Shown: piece after piece, positions 1 through 7,230 of the stretch
Numbering within the stretch: position 1 is the first letter of the stretch
Layout of the letters: each line of letters opens with the position of its first letter
NCBI GenBank assembly: GCA_003229995.1
Contig: QIGJ01000362.1
Coordinates: forward strand, 1 to 12,659
DNA: 12,659 nt
Direction of reading: 5' to 3'
Source of the DNA: Gammaproteobacteria bacterium
GTDB lineage: Bacteria; Pseudomonadota; Gammaproteobacteria; SZUA-152
Notes under the pieces: generated by a model
The model's input: the letters and a program-made list of their open reading frames with translations, nothing else
Told to the model about the DNA's origin: nothing
Databases searched by the model: none
Made by a program: the position numbers and the translations under genes

Positions 1-1173
1 GATCACGATGTGGTGTTGAATTTTGATGACGACGCAAAGTTGTCTGCACAGGCAATGGATATCGTCAATATTTTTCCCGATGCAGTTTATCTTGTTACAG
101 GCGGGTTTGGTGGTCTGGGGAAAGAGACCGCAAAATGGCTGGCTAGGCATGGAGCTGGACATATTGTGCTTTGTAGCAGAAAAGCCGGGGAAAGCCATGA
201 CGACCAGATGTTTATGGCGATGTTGGGCACCATGGGATCACATGCTACCGCCCAGCCATGTGATCTTTCGAAGACTGTTTCCGTTCAGAATATGATCAAA
301 ATGATAGAAGGGATGGGAATACCTTTTAAGGGAATTTTTCATACCGCAGGCTTACTGGAAGACAAGCCCATTGAAAAAATGACGGGGGAAGATATGCGCA
401 AGGTCATGCTTCCCAAGGCATCAGGTGCCTGGAATCTTCATGTGACCACACAGGGGCATAAACTGGATCATTTTGTTTTGTACTCCTCTATCTCTGTCTT
501 GCTGGGTAATAGCCGTCAGGCAAATTATTGTGCAGCCAATGGTTTTCTTGATGCTTTGGCAAGGTATCGTCAGTTGCATAACCAGGCGGGCATGAGTATC
601 AACTGGGGTGCAATTGGTTCTGTGGGAATGTTGAGTCAGGACAGCAAGATCGGAGACCACCTGACTCAAATTGGGCTTTCACCGCTCTCATTTAATTTGG
701 GGCTAAAGGGTATGGAGCGCGCAATTTCAACCGGTCAGGTCAATATCAGTATTTCTTCTCAACCCGAATGGGGGAAGTGGAGTGGGTATGAGATAAATGC
801 AGTTCATTCATCGCGTTATCGTACAGTGCTTGAGGAAGCAAAAGAAAAACATGATGATTCTGTTAAGTCACGTTTATCAGCAAAGCTTGCGGTGCTTGAT
901 CAGGAGATACAGACACAAGTGCTGACTTCGTTAGTGTCAGAGGTTTTTGCCACTACATTGAAAATGCCTGTAGAACAAATTGATCCTTCCCGGCCTCTGG
1001 AATTATTGGGGGTTGATTCTCTAATGGCGACTGAGATCCGCGTGAGTCTGGATGAGACTTTGGGAGTATCGGTTTCAGCGCTGGAGTTGATTGGAAGTCG
1101 CTCGATATCCTCTTTAGCGCATAAATGCCTCGATCAATTACAGATTGATAACCCGGAAGATATTGCGGCATAA
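1..1173 (+). CDS. Type I polyketide synthase, C-terminal fragment (KR-ACP)
   Basis: This is the 3' end of a modular or iterative type I polyketide synthase. The frame is open from base 1, so the N-terminal part (presumably KS, AT and others) lies outside the window. The visible 390 codons hold a ketoreductase (about residues 30-215) and an acyl carrier protein (about 308-378). The KR has the NADPH-binding motif TGGFGGLG at residues 33-40. Its catalytic residues can be placed as K139, S163, Y176 and N180, with Y176 and N180 in the motif NYCAANGF. The LED motif ending at D121 corresponds to the B-type LDD fingerprint, predicting a D-configured beta-hydroxyl. The ACP carries GVDSLMA with phosphopantetheine serine S340. 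Only about 20 residues follow the ACP, so there is no thioesterase or reductase domain; release must happen in trans, probably by the AONS encoded 19 nt downstream. The product cannot be deduced from this fragment. Confidence 0.93.
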   Translation, partial: DHDVVLNFDDDAKLSAQAMDIVNIFPDAVYLVTGGFGGLGKETAKWLARHGAGHIVLCSRKAGESHDDQMFMAMLGTMGSHATAQPCDLSKTVSVQNMIKMIEGMGIPFKGIFHTAGLLEDKPIEKMTGEDMRKVMLPKASGAWNLHVTTQGHKLDHFVLYSSISVLLGNSRQANYCAANGFLDALARYRQLHNQAGMSINWGAIGSVGMLSQDSKIGDHLTQIGLSPLSFNLGLKGMERAISTGQVNISISSQPEWGKWSGYEINAVHSSRYRTVLEEAKEKHDDSVKSRLSAKLAVLDQEIQTQVLTSLVSEVFATTLKMPVEQIDPSRPLELLGVDSLMATEIRVSLDETLGVSVSALELIGSRSISSLAHKCLDQLQIDNPEDIAA

Positions 1174-1181
1174 CAATAGAT

Positions 1182-1185
1182 GGAG
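1182..1185 (+). promoter_or_regulatory. Ribosome binding site of the AONS gene
   Basis: GGAG lies 7 nt before the ATG at 1193. It fixes that start over an in-frame ATG at 1145, which lies inside the PKS coding region and would add 16 unconserved residues. Confidence 0.7.
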
Positions 1186-1192
1186 ATTTTTA

Positions 1193-2521
1193 ATGAGTGT
1201 GAATGCAGATTTATTGGCATCATTTAAGACTGAGTTTTTGGAAAAAAAGAAGATCGATGCAGAGACAGGCAGTGACAATACCAGTGTCAATGCCAGTATC
1301 AATGTCCTGGATATCACCCATACCGCAGACTATAAAATCATTGAAAAAATTGATGATGTTTATGGACGGGAAGGAATGAATAATCCCTACTTTATGCCGC
1401 GCTCTGGTCATTTGTCCAACAAGGTTACTAGCAGGGAAAAAGAATTTATCAGTTATTCGGGTTACAACTATCTTGGTCTGGCCAATGATGAACGCGTTAT
1501 TAATGCCGCCAAACACGCTCTCGATCAATATGGAACACATGCGGGTGCTGCACGTATGGTAGGCGGAGAAATGGAGATACATGCTGAGCTGGAACACACC
1601 TTGTGTGATGCGTTTGGTTTTGAAAGCTGTGTAACCACGGTGAGTGGTTATATGACAAACGTAGCCACTATCGGCTATCTCATGGGTAAACGTGACCTGA
1701 TCATTCTGGATGAATATATGCATAACAGTGGTGTGATGGGCGCTGTTATGGCCGACAGTCGCCGGATTGTTTTTCCCCATAATGATTGCGATGCCCTGGC
1801 GGCTTTATTGGATGAAAACCGGGGACGTTATGAAAAAGCAATCATCATTGTCGAAGGCGCTTACAGCATGGATGGTGATCTGGCGGATCTCCCCCGCCTT
1901 GTTGAACTTAAAAAAAAATACCATTGTTGGTTAATGGTGGATGAAGCTCACTCATTGGGTGTGGTAGGAAAAAGTGGGCGGGGTTTATGCGAACACTGGA
2001 ACATTGATGCCAGACAGGTTGATATTATTATGGGAACGTTGAGCAAGAGTTTTGCTAGCTGCGGTGGTTTTTTGGGTGGTTCTGAAACGATGATAAAACT
2101 GCTGCGTTTTTTCGCACCCGGCGTACTTTTATACAGCACAGCACTTCCACCCGCATCGGCCGCCGCCGCTAATGCAGCAGTCAACGTGATGTTGGAAGAA
2201 TCATGGCGAGTGGAAAATCTGAAAAACAATGTCAGACAGTTTTCCCAACTGGCAAGAGCGCGGGGGTTTGATACCGGGGGGAGTGGTGCCTCAGCCGTCG
2301 TGCCTGTGATGTTGGGGGACAGTATGTTAGCGGTTCACCTGATGTCTGATCTGCAACAAATCGGCATTATTGCTCACGCTGTCATGTATCCAGTGGTGCC
2401 TGAAAATGAAGCACGCCTTCGCTTTTTTATCACCTCAGAACATACGCAGGAAGATTTCATTTATACGCTGGATTCCTTAAAGCGAATACTGGCAAATACC
2501 ATTTCTTACACAGGAGTATAA
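1193..2521 (+). CDS. Alpha-oxoamine synthase (AONS family; serine palmitoyltransferase/BioF/KBL-like)
   Basis: A 442-residue PLP enzyme of fold type I. Family members condense an acyl thioester with an amino acid, losing CO2, to give an alpha-amino ketone (BioF, KBL, HemA, serine palmitoyltransferase, CqsA). The core begins near residue 60. Motifs seen are SGYMTN at 151-156, H177 at the position of the PLP-stacking histidine, EGAYSMDGD at 221-229, VDEAH with D250 and H253, and GTLSKSF with the Schiff-base lysine K285. The first ~60 residues extend beyond the minimal fold and include three 4-residue repeats. GGAG 7 nt upstream supports the ATG at 1193. The gene starts 19 nt after a PKS ending in a bare ACP, so the substrate is probably the ACP-bound polyketide, as with PKS-linked AONS domains such as Fum8 in fumonisin or SxtA in saxitoxin synthesis. 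The amino-acid partner (Ser, Ala or Gly) cannot be read from motifs. The family is certain, the substrate inferred. Confidence 0.93.
   Translation: MSVNADLLASFKTEFLEKKKIDAETGSDNTSVNASINVLDITHTADYKIIEKIDDVYGREGMNNPYFMPRSGHLSNKVTSREKEFISYSGYNYLGLANDERVINAAKHALDQYGTHAGAARMVGGEMEIHAELEHTLCDAFGFESCVTTVSGYMTNVATIGYLMGKRDLIILDEYMHNSGVMGAVMADSRRIVFPHNDCDALAALLDENRGRYEKAIIIVEGAYSMDGDLADLPRLVELKKKYHCWLMVDEAHSLGVVGKSGRGLCEHWNIDARQVDIIMGTLSKSFASCGGFLGGSETMIKLLRFFAPGVLLYSTALPPASAAAANAAVNVMLEESWRVENLKNNVRQFSQLARARGFDTGGSGASAVVPVMLGDSMLAVHLMSDLQQIGIIAHAVMYPVVPENEARLRFFITSEHTQEDFIYTLDSLKRILANTISYTGV
1268..1303 (+). repeat. Three in-frame copies of a 12-bp tandem repeat
   Basis: Three adjacent 12-bp units (1268-1279, 1280-1291, 1292-1303) of the form NNCAGTNNCAAT encode GSDN, TSVN and ASIN, residues 26-37 of the AONS N-terminal extension. 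The units differ at only a few bases, so they look like recent slippage products that keep the frame. Confidence 0.75.
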
Positions 2522-2527
2522 AATAGC

Positions 2528-4816
2528 ATGGATTATTACGCCAAATGGATACTGGCGCGGCCCTGGTTTGTATTTTCATTTTCACTGTTATTGATTGTTA
2601 TCATTTCTGCAGGTATGGCCGGACTGGAATTTAGAAGTGATGCCAGGATATTTTTCTCAGATGAAAACCCTGAATTGCTGGAACTGGAACGCTTCGAGGA
2701 AAAATATGGCCGTGAAAATACCCTGATATTTATTGTTTCTGCCCGTACGGGAGACCTGTTTACACCCTCAAAACTAAAAGCATTAACAATATTAACCGAT
2801 CAAGCCTGGGCGATGTCACACACCAAACGTGTGGACTCAATCACTAATTTCCAGCTTGTTGTTGCACGGGGAGATGATATTGTCATCGACCACCTCTACC
2901 GGAAAGAGGATGAGATTTCCCTCCCGGATGCACAAGCCTTAAAACAAGCCGCCATGCAGGAGCCCATGTTATTTGGGAAATTGCTGAGCCGTGATGCAAA
3001 AGTAGGGCTGGTGGCTGTGGAATTTCGTTTGGATGACACCGTAGAGGGAGATCCTGCGTTTGATTTAACGGAGCAGGCACGGAAAATTATTGCGGATTTT
3101 AAACCAACACAGAATGAACTTGATGTAAGGCTGTCCGGTTCATTGGCGCTGGACAATGCCTTCGGTGAAGCCGGTGCCAATGACGGGGCATTGTTAACCC
3201 CGATCATGATTACGCTGATGCTTTTTCTGCTCTGGTTGATCTTCAGATCAATATGGGTGGTTTCGGCAATAACGGTCATTATGGTCGCGGCTATTGCGTG
3301 TGGAATGGGCGTTGCCGGGATGTTGGGCATACCCCTTTCATCCCCCAGTGTTACCGCACCGTTTATCATTCTGACGCTTGCAACCGCAGATTGTATACAC
3401 CTTGTTTCCGCTGTCTCCCGGTTTCGCCGGGAAAACCTGGACAAGGATAAATCATGGGCGATACAACAAGGTCTGAAAGAAACGATTCGTCCCATTAGCA
3501 TGACCAGTCTGGCAACCGCAGTGGGGTTTTTTTCCCTGATGTTCAGTGAATCACCTCCCTTTGCCCATCTGGGAATGATTGCTGGTTTTGGCAGTTTTTT
3601 TGCCTGGGGTTTCAGTCTTACCCTGTTACCGGTTTTGCTCCTGATATTACCCTGGCGTGTCTCGCAACACCGTTCATTGGTGCCCGAATCGCTGTGGATT
3701 TTTTTGCATGGGCTGGTGACCCGTCACACAAACAAAGTGATTGTGACTTCGCTTGTGTTGGGGCTTGGTTTGGCCAGCCTGGCGGTTACCAATAAACTGG
3801 ATGACCGTTATGTCCAGTATTTTGACGAGCGCTTCGATTTCAGAAATGATACGGATTATATGAATCAGCATATCGGTGGTTTTTATACCCTTGATTACTC
3901 ACCAGCAACCGACCCGGATGGCATCACGAACCCTGAGTATTTAAACCAGTTAAGCCGGTTTTCGGATTGGCTGAGAGAACAGCCGGAAGTGTCTCATGTT
4001 CATTCTTTGGCCGACATCATGAAAACCATCAATCGCGCCATGAACAATGGTGATGAAGAAAACTATGTTCTGCCCGCCAATAAATATGTGGCTGCCCAAT
4101 ATCTATGGTTATACGAAATGTCTCTGCCCATCGGGCTTGGGCTCGGGGATCAAATGACCATGGATAAAAGTGAAAGCAGGATGACGGTATCATTATATGA
4201 TACCTCAACATCAGAAATGCTCGACCTTGTCCGACGTGCTGAGCAATGGATGGATGAACATACGCCATTATTGAGCAAGACGGCTAAAGCGACAGGAACG
4301 AGTATTCTTTTTGCCTATATTGGTCAACGTAATATTGACCAGATGTTGAAAGGAACACTGTTTGCATTGCTGATAGTCTCTGTTCTTCTTTTTTTCCTGT
4401 TTAAATCGTTTGTATTAGGTGTGTTTGCCACGTTGGCCAACTTTGTTCCTCCTGTTGCCGCGCTGGGAGGCTGGGCACTGATCGTTGGCGAAGTCGGCAT
4501 GGCAGTTGCTGCCATTGTTGCCGTTACCCTGGGTATTGTGGTGGACGACACCATTCACCTGATTGAAGCATTACGCAGGGAACGAAAAAACAAGGACGTT
4601 GATCATAGTCAGGCAATTCTGAATGCGATGAAACATTCCGGGCCGGGAATTCTTATCACAACCATTGTGTTGGTCGCCGGTTTTTCCTGTCTGGCTGTTT
4701 CAGGATTCCAGATCAATGCCTGGATGGGATTGATGACAGCGATTGTGATTTTTATCGCCCTGGTATTTGATTTCCTGTTTCTGCCATCGGTTATGTATAA
4801 AACAAGGAAATTATAA
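2528..4816 (+). CDS. RND/MMPL-family transporter (efflux RND permease, HpnN/MmpL-like)
   Basis: A 762-residue inner-membrane protein with the two-fold RND layout. TM1 is near residues 12-32, followed by a large periplasmic loop (about 33-220) and TM2-TM6 (about 222-375). TM7 (about 403-420) is followed by a second loop (about 421-605) and TM8-TM12 (about 607-753). The length fits the MMPL/HpnN branch, smaller than AcrB (about 1,050). Acidic residues for proton coupling sit in equivalent positions in both halves: D288 in TADCIHL (TM4) and D673/D674 in VVDDTIHL (TM10). This branch exports lipids in known cases (hopanoids by HpnN, mycolipids by MmpL). AGGAG lies 11 nt before the ATG, which is 6 nt after the AONS stop. 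The stop overlaps the next start by 1 nt. No membrane-fusion protein or TolC gene is present; a LolA-like protein and an outer-membrane barrel follow instead. Cargo is inferred to be the PKS-AONS lipid. Confidence 0.9.
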   Translation: MDYYAKWILARPWFVFSFSLLLIVIISAGMAGLEFRSDARIFFSDENPELLELERFEEKYGRENTLIFIVSARTGDLFTPSKLKALTILTDQAWAMSHTKRVDSITNFQLVVARGDDIVIDHLYRKEDEISLPDAQALKQAAMQEPMLFGKLLSRDAKVGLVAVEFRLDDTVEGDPAFDLTEQARKIIADFKPTQNELDVRLSGSLALDNAFGEAGANDGALLTPIMITLMLFLLWLIFRSIWVVSAITVIMVAAIACGMGVAGMLGIPLSSPSVTAPFIILTLATADCIHLVSAVSRFRRENLDKDKSWAIQQGLKETIRPISMTSLATAVGFFSLMFSESPPFAHLGMIAGFGSFFAWGFSLTLLPVLLLILPWRVSQHRSLVPESLWIFLHGLVTRHTNKVIVTSLVLGLGLASLAVTNKLDDRYVQYFDERFDFRNDTDYMNQHIGGFYTLDYSPATDPDGITNPEYLNQLSRFSDWLREQPEVSHVHSLADIMKTINRAMNNGDEENYVLPANKYVAAQYLWLYEMSLPIGLGLGDQMTMDKSESRMTVSLYDTSTSEMLDLVRRAEQWMDEHTPLLSKTAKATGTSILFAYIGQRNIDQMLKGTLFALLIVSVLLFFLFKSFVLGVFATLANFVPPVAALGGWALIVGEVGMAVAAIVAVTLGIVVDDTIHLIEALRRERKNKDVDHSQAILNAMKHSGPGILITTIVLVAGFSCLAVSGFQINAWMGLMTAIVIFIALVFDFLFLPSVMYKTRKL

Positions 4817-5595
4817 TGAAAAAATTATCACTGTTATTTGGCGTAAGTCTGCTGGCAACATTTTCAGTTTCTGCCGATATTGACCGGGGTCTGGAAATTG
4901 CGGAAGAAACACAGCGTCGTGATTCTGGCTTTGGTGACTATGCTGTATCGGGAACGATGATACTGGAAGGGCCAGGAGGCTTTACCAGTGAACGAAAATT
5001 CAAGATGTATACGATTGAAGTCCCTGATGATGGCGACAAACGGCTGGTCAATTTTCTGGAGCCCAGGGATTTGGCTGGAATGGTCTCTTTAACCTATTCG
5101 CATGGCCTGGAACCGGATGATCAATGGATTTATATGCCCGCACTTCGTCGTACCAAACGCCTTGCCGCCAGAGATAAAAGCGGCAGTTTTGCAGGAAGCG
5201 AATTGTCATTTGAGGATATTGGTACCTGGGAAGTTAAAAAATATACCTATAAATACATTAAAGATGAATTGCTGGATGGCAAGCCAACATTTGTGGTCGA
5301 AAATATACCTGCGTACCCTTATTCCAGTTACAAAATGATAAAAGAATGGGTGGATCAAGAAATCTACCATCCTTTACGACTGTTATATCATGATATCAAT
5401 GGACAGCCGTTGAAAGAAATGCATTTTTATGATTACCAGAAATTTGCCGGCAAATACTGGCGGCCGATGAAAATGGTGATGACCAACCTGAAAACTGGTG
5501 CCGTTTCGACGATTATCTGGTCTGATTATGAATTCGGTGCAGATTTCACCGCAAGCGATCTTAGTCCTGCTGCGTTGAGGCGCTGGTCTAAATAA
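4816..5595 (+). CDS. Periplasmic LolA-like outer-membrane lipoprotein-sorting family protein
   Basis: A 259-residue secreted protein. The signal peptide is residues 1-20 (MKKLSLLFG start, cleavage after SVSA). The mature part matches the family annotated as outer membrane lipoprotein-sorting protein (LolA-like fold, PF17131-type). Hallmarks are FLEPRDLAGM, then DDQWIYMPALRRTKRL, then SGSFAGSELSFEDIG, roughly residues 76-135. Members are usually encoded beside RND/MMPL transporters and are thought to carry a hydrophobic ligand in a LolA-type half-barrel across the periplasm; true lipoprotein sorting by this subgroup is not established. The ATG overlaps the transporter stop (TAATG), and AAGGAAA upstream can serve as RBS. 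The stop overlaps the barrel gene's start in the same way. This points to coupled translation and a joint function with both neighbours. Here it most likely shuttles a lipid or lipidated product between the inner-membrane pump and the outer membrane. Confidence 0.88.
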   Translation: MKKLSLLFGVSLLATFSVSADIDRGLEIAEETQRRDSGFGDYAVSGTMILEGPGGFTSERKFKMYTIEVPDDGDKRLVNFLEPRDLAGMVSLTYSHGLEPDDQWIYMPALRRTKRLAARDKSGSFAGSELSFEDIGTWEVKKYTYKYIKDELLDGKPTFVVENIPAYPYSSYKMIKEWVDQEIYHPLRLLYHDINGQPLKEMHFYDYQKFAGKYWRPMKMVMTNLKTGAVSTIIWSDYEFGADFTASDLSPAALRRWSK

Positions 5596-6797
5596 TGGGG
5601 AAAAGTTACGTTTCCATATTATTGGTTTTTTTTATGCTGGTATTACATTCGATGGCCAATGGGGCAACGTTTAAGGGGGAGATAGAAGGCCGATATTATA
5701 ATTATGCAAAAGCCCCATTATTCAGTGAACAGTCTGACCGCCAGGGCCAGTATTCACTGGCCACAACCCTGGACTATAACGACCAGATAAACCGTAATAC
5801 CGATATTAATGTTTCCATTTTTGGTCGTTATCATCCTGAAGCAGATAATGCTTATCAGGGCGATGTGCGTGAACTGAAATTAAGTTACTACGCGGCACAG
5901 CTTGAAATATCTGGCGGTATGTTAATGGAACGCTGGGGTGTTCTGGAAGCATTCAGCCCAGTGGATATACTGAACCCGAGAGATCGTATTGAAGATTTCC
6001 AGGGAGATGTAAAGCTGGGTATTCCGGGAGGGAACCTCTCCTGGTTACTGGACGATGGTAGGGTAGATATCTGGTTGTTACCCTACAGCCGCGAAGAACG
6101 TTTAGCCGAAGGGAAAGACCGGTTTCGGACATCAGCATTTGCAGTTTCTGATGCAGCGTTTGAAAAAGGACAAAATACACTTTCTTCTGCGATGCGTATT
6201 TCACAAATGTCAGCGTCCGTGGAGTTTTCTCTCTCCTATTACAACGGTCATGCCCGCTCACCTTATTTTACGCCCAACCTGGATGGCGTTGGTAATGTCA
6301 TCACATTGCAGTCCAATTATGCCCGAATAGAGCAGGCAGGGTTTGAACTGTTATGGGTCAGAGGACAGTCGTTGGTGAAACTGGAGTCAGTTTATCGCTC
6401 CACTGCTGCTGATGATTTTACAGGTCTGGGTATAGGGCTAGAGCGTGAATTTCCACGTATTGGATCAACCAGAAATGCGCTGACGCTGTATGGTGAATAT
6501 TATTATGACGGGCGAAAGTCTGGTCGTAGCTCTCCCTTAACACCTTTTCAGAATGACATTTTTCTGGGTCTTCGTCTTGCTTTAAATAATCTAAGCAGCA
6601 CCGAATACGAGCTTCGATTTACCCATGACCTGGATTATGATTCCACTTTTTGGGAGCTTCTCGCCAAAACGCGTATCCAGCGACAGTGGTTTATCGAAGT
6701 CAATCTGTATCAGTTTGTCCATGTCGATAATGATCCGGCACTCAAATCATTTGCAGCGGACTCAAGGCTGGCAGTAAACGTGACTTTGGGGTTTTAA
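5595..6797 (+). CDS. Outer-membrane beta-barrel protein, DUF1302-like
   Basis: A 400-residue protein with a signal peptide (residues 1 to about 24, ending near ANGA). The rest is alternating amphipathic strands rich in Tyr, Trp and Gly, such as EIEGRYYNY, LSYYAAQLEISGG and YGEYYYDGR. It ends in Phe within VNVTLGF, the C-terminal signal typical of BAM-assembled barrels. The stretch MERWGVLEAFSPVDILNPRD (about 110-129) followed by KLGIPGG resembles the conserved region of DUF1302-type barrels found beside RND plus LolA-like genes. The ATG overlaps the previous stop by 1 nt, and no good Shine-Dalgarno sequence is visible, so translation probably depends on coupling. It is the last gene of the operon. 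As the outer-membrane member of the set it may receive or anchor the exported lipid. The barrel call is firm; the family name is by motif likeness and the role is inferred. Confidence 0.82.
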   Translation: MGKSYVSILLVFFMLVLHSMANGATFKGEIEGRYYNYAKAPLFSEQSDRQGQYSLATTLDYNDQINRNTDINVSIFGRYHPEADNAYQGDVRELKLSYYAAQLEISGGMLMERWGVLEAFSPVDILNPRDRIEDFQGDVKLGIPGGNLSWLLDDGRVDIWLLPYSREERLAEGKDRFRTSAFAVSDAAFEKGQNTLSSAMRISQMSASVEFSLSYYNGHARSPYFTPNLDGVGNVITLQSNYARIEQAGFELLWVRGQSLVKLESVYRSTAADDFTGLGIGLEREFPRIGSTRNALTLYGEYYYDGRKSGRSSPLTPFQNDIFLGLRLALNNLSSTEYELRFTHDLDYDSTFWELLAKTRIQRQWFIEVNLYQFVHVDNDPALKSFAADSRLAVNVTLGF

Positions 6798-7018
6798 ACA
6801 CTTGAATTTTAAACGCTATCAAATATTTCACCGATTAACTTTATTGTTTCAGGTAACTTTGGCGATTGGAAAGCTCACCGCCAACCTACAATACGCAGGA
6901 AAACCAGCTTAGGAATGATCGATAAATTACTGTCCTGCTTGTGGTGTAATATAATTCCATTTTGGTTCACTATCCAATCAAAAAACGACAGTTATTGTCC
7001 TTAATAGCAGTGAGGTAG

Positions 7019-7044
7019 GGTGGAACAAGTGAAACGGTTCCACC
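7019..7044 (+). repeat. REP-like palindromic element
   Basis: A perfect 8-bp inverted repeat, GGTGGAAC and GTTCCACC, encloses a 10-nt loop and is preceded by GTAG. The layout (GTAGGGTGG, loop, CCACC) matches the widespread proteobacterial intergenic REP-like repeats that I know as GTAGGGTGG...CCACC hairpins. It has no T-tract, so it is not an intrinsic terminator. Only one copy is visible in the window. Confidence 0.6.
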
Positions 7045-7051
7045 AAACGGG

Positions 7052-7095
7052 AAAGGGACATATTCAAGCTTCGATCAGCCATCAATGTCCACTTT
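7052..7095 (+). repeat. Imperfect inverted repeat next to the REP-like hairpin
   Basis: AAAGGGACAT (7052-7061) can pair with ATGTCCACTTT (7085-7095), giving ten base pairs with one bulged A and a 23-nt loop. Lying 8 bp after the REP-like hairpin, it may be the second half of a composite element. Confidence 0.35.
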
Positions 7096-7193
7096 GACTT
7101 GCTGTTTGCCGGGGAGTCGTTTTTAAAGGCAGGAGAATACCATTTATTCATGGCAATATTTGTTTAATGGGCCATATTTTCATATAAATAAAG

Positions 7194-7221
7194 TTGTATT
7201 TTTGCTAGCTTTAGTTATAAT
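7194..7221 (+). promoter_or_regulatory. Putative sigma-70 promoter of the AAA/DUF4143 gene
   Basis: A perfect -10 hexamer TATAAT lies at 7216-7221, with a weak -35 candidate TTGTAT at 7194-7199 (16-nt spacer) in an AT-rich stretch. The -10 box ends only 9 nt before the ATG at 7231, so transcription would begin at or just before the start codon and the mRNA would be leaderless or nearly so. No Shine-Dalgarno sequence is seen. Confidence 0.45.
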
Positions 7222-7230
7222 TCCAGCATT

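Larger units (their letters stand above)
6798..7230 (+). other. Gene-free intergenic region, 433 bp
   Basis: No frame here looks like a gene and no tRNA or rRNA is visible. It holds a REP-like hairpin (7019-7044), an imperfect inverted repeat (7052-7095), a possible short stem TTGGCG/CGCCAA (6859-6864 with 6879-6884) and an AT-rich stretch from about 7141 that carries the promoter of the next gene. No clear rho-independent terminator follows the operon that ends at 6797. Confidence 0.6.

Noticed and set aside
10..12. GTG at base 10 as the start of the PKS frame
   Set aside because: The frame is open to base 1 and the protein begins in the middle of a PKS region just before the KR, so this is an internal valine codon of a cut gene.
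1145..1192. Earlier in-frame ATG for the AONS gene
   Set aside because: It lies within the PKS coding sequence, adds unconserved residues and lacks an RBS, while the ATG at 1193 has GGAG 7 nt upstream.
1220..1780. 186-codon open frame on the - strand
   Set aside because: It lies wholly inside the AONS gene on the opposite strand and shows no recognisable family.
6792..6814. Twice-occurring TTTTAAAC after the barrel gene
   Set aside because: An 8-base AT-rich match 15 bp apart is too weak to call a repeat element.
6859..6884. TTGGCG/CGCCAA inverted repeat as terminator of the PKS operon
   Set aside because: It has a 6-bp stem, a 14-nt loop and no following T-tract; it may be chance.
6960..7200. 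Possible remnant gene or small RNA in the intergenic region
   Set aside because: Translations on both strands show no known protein and no tRNA-like or riboswitch fold could be recognised; the visible structure is explained by the REP-like element.
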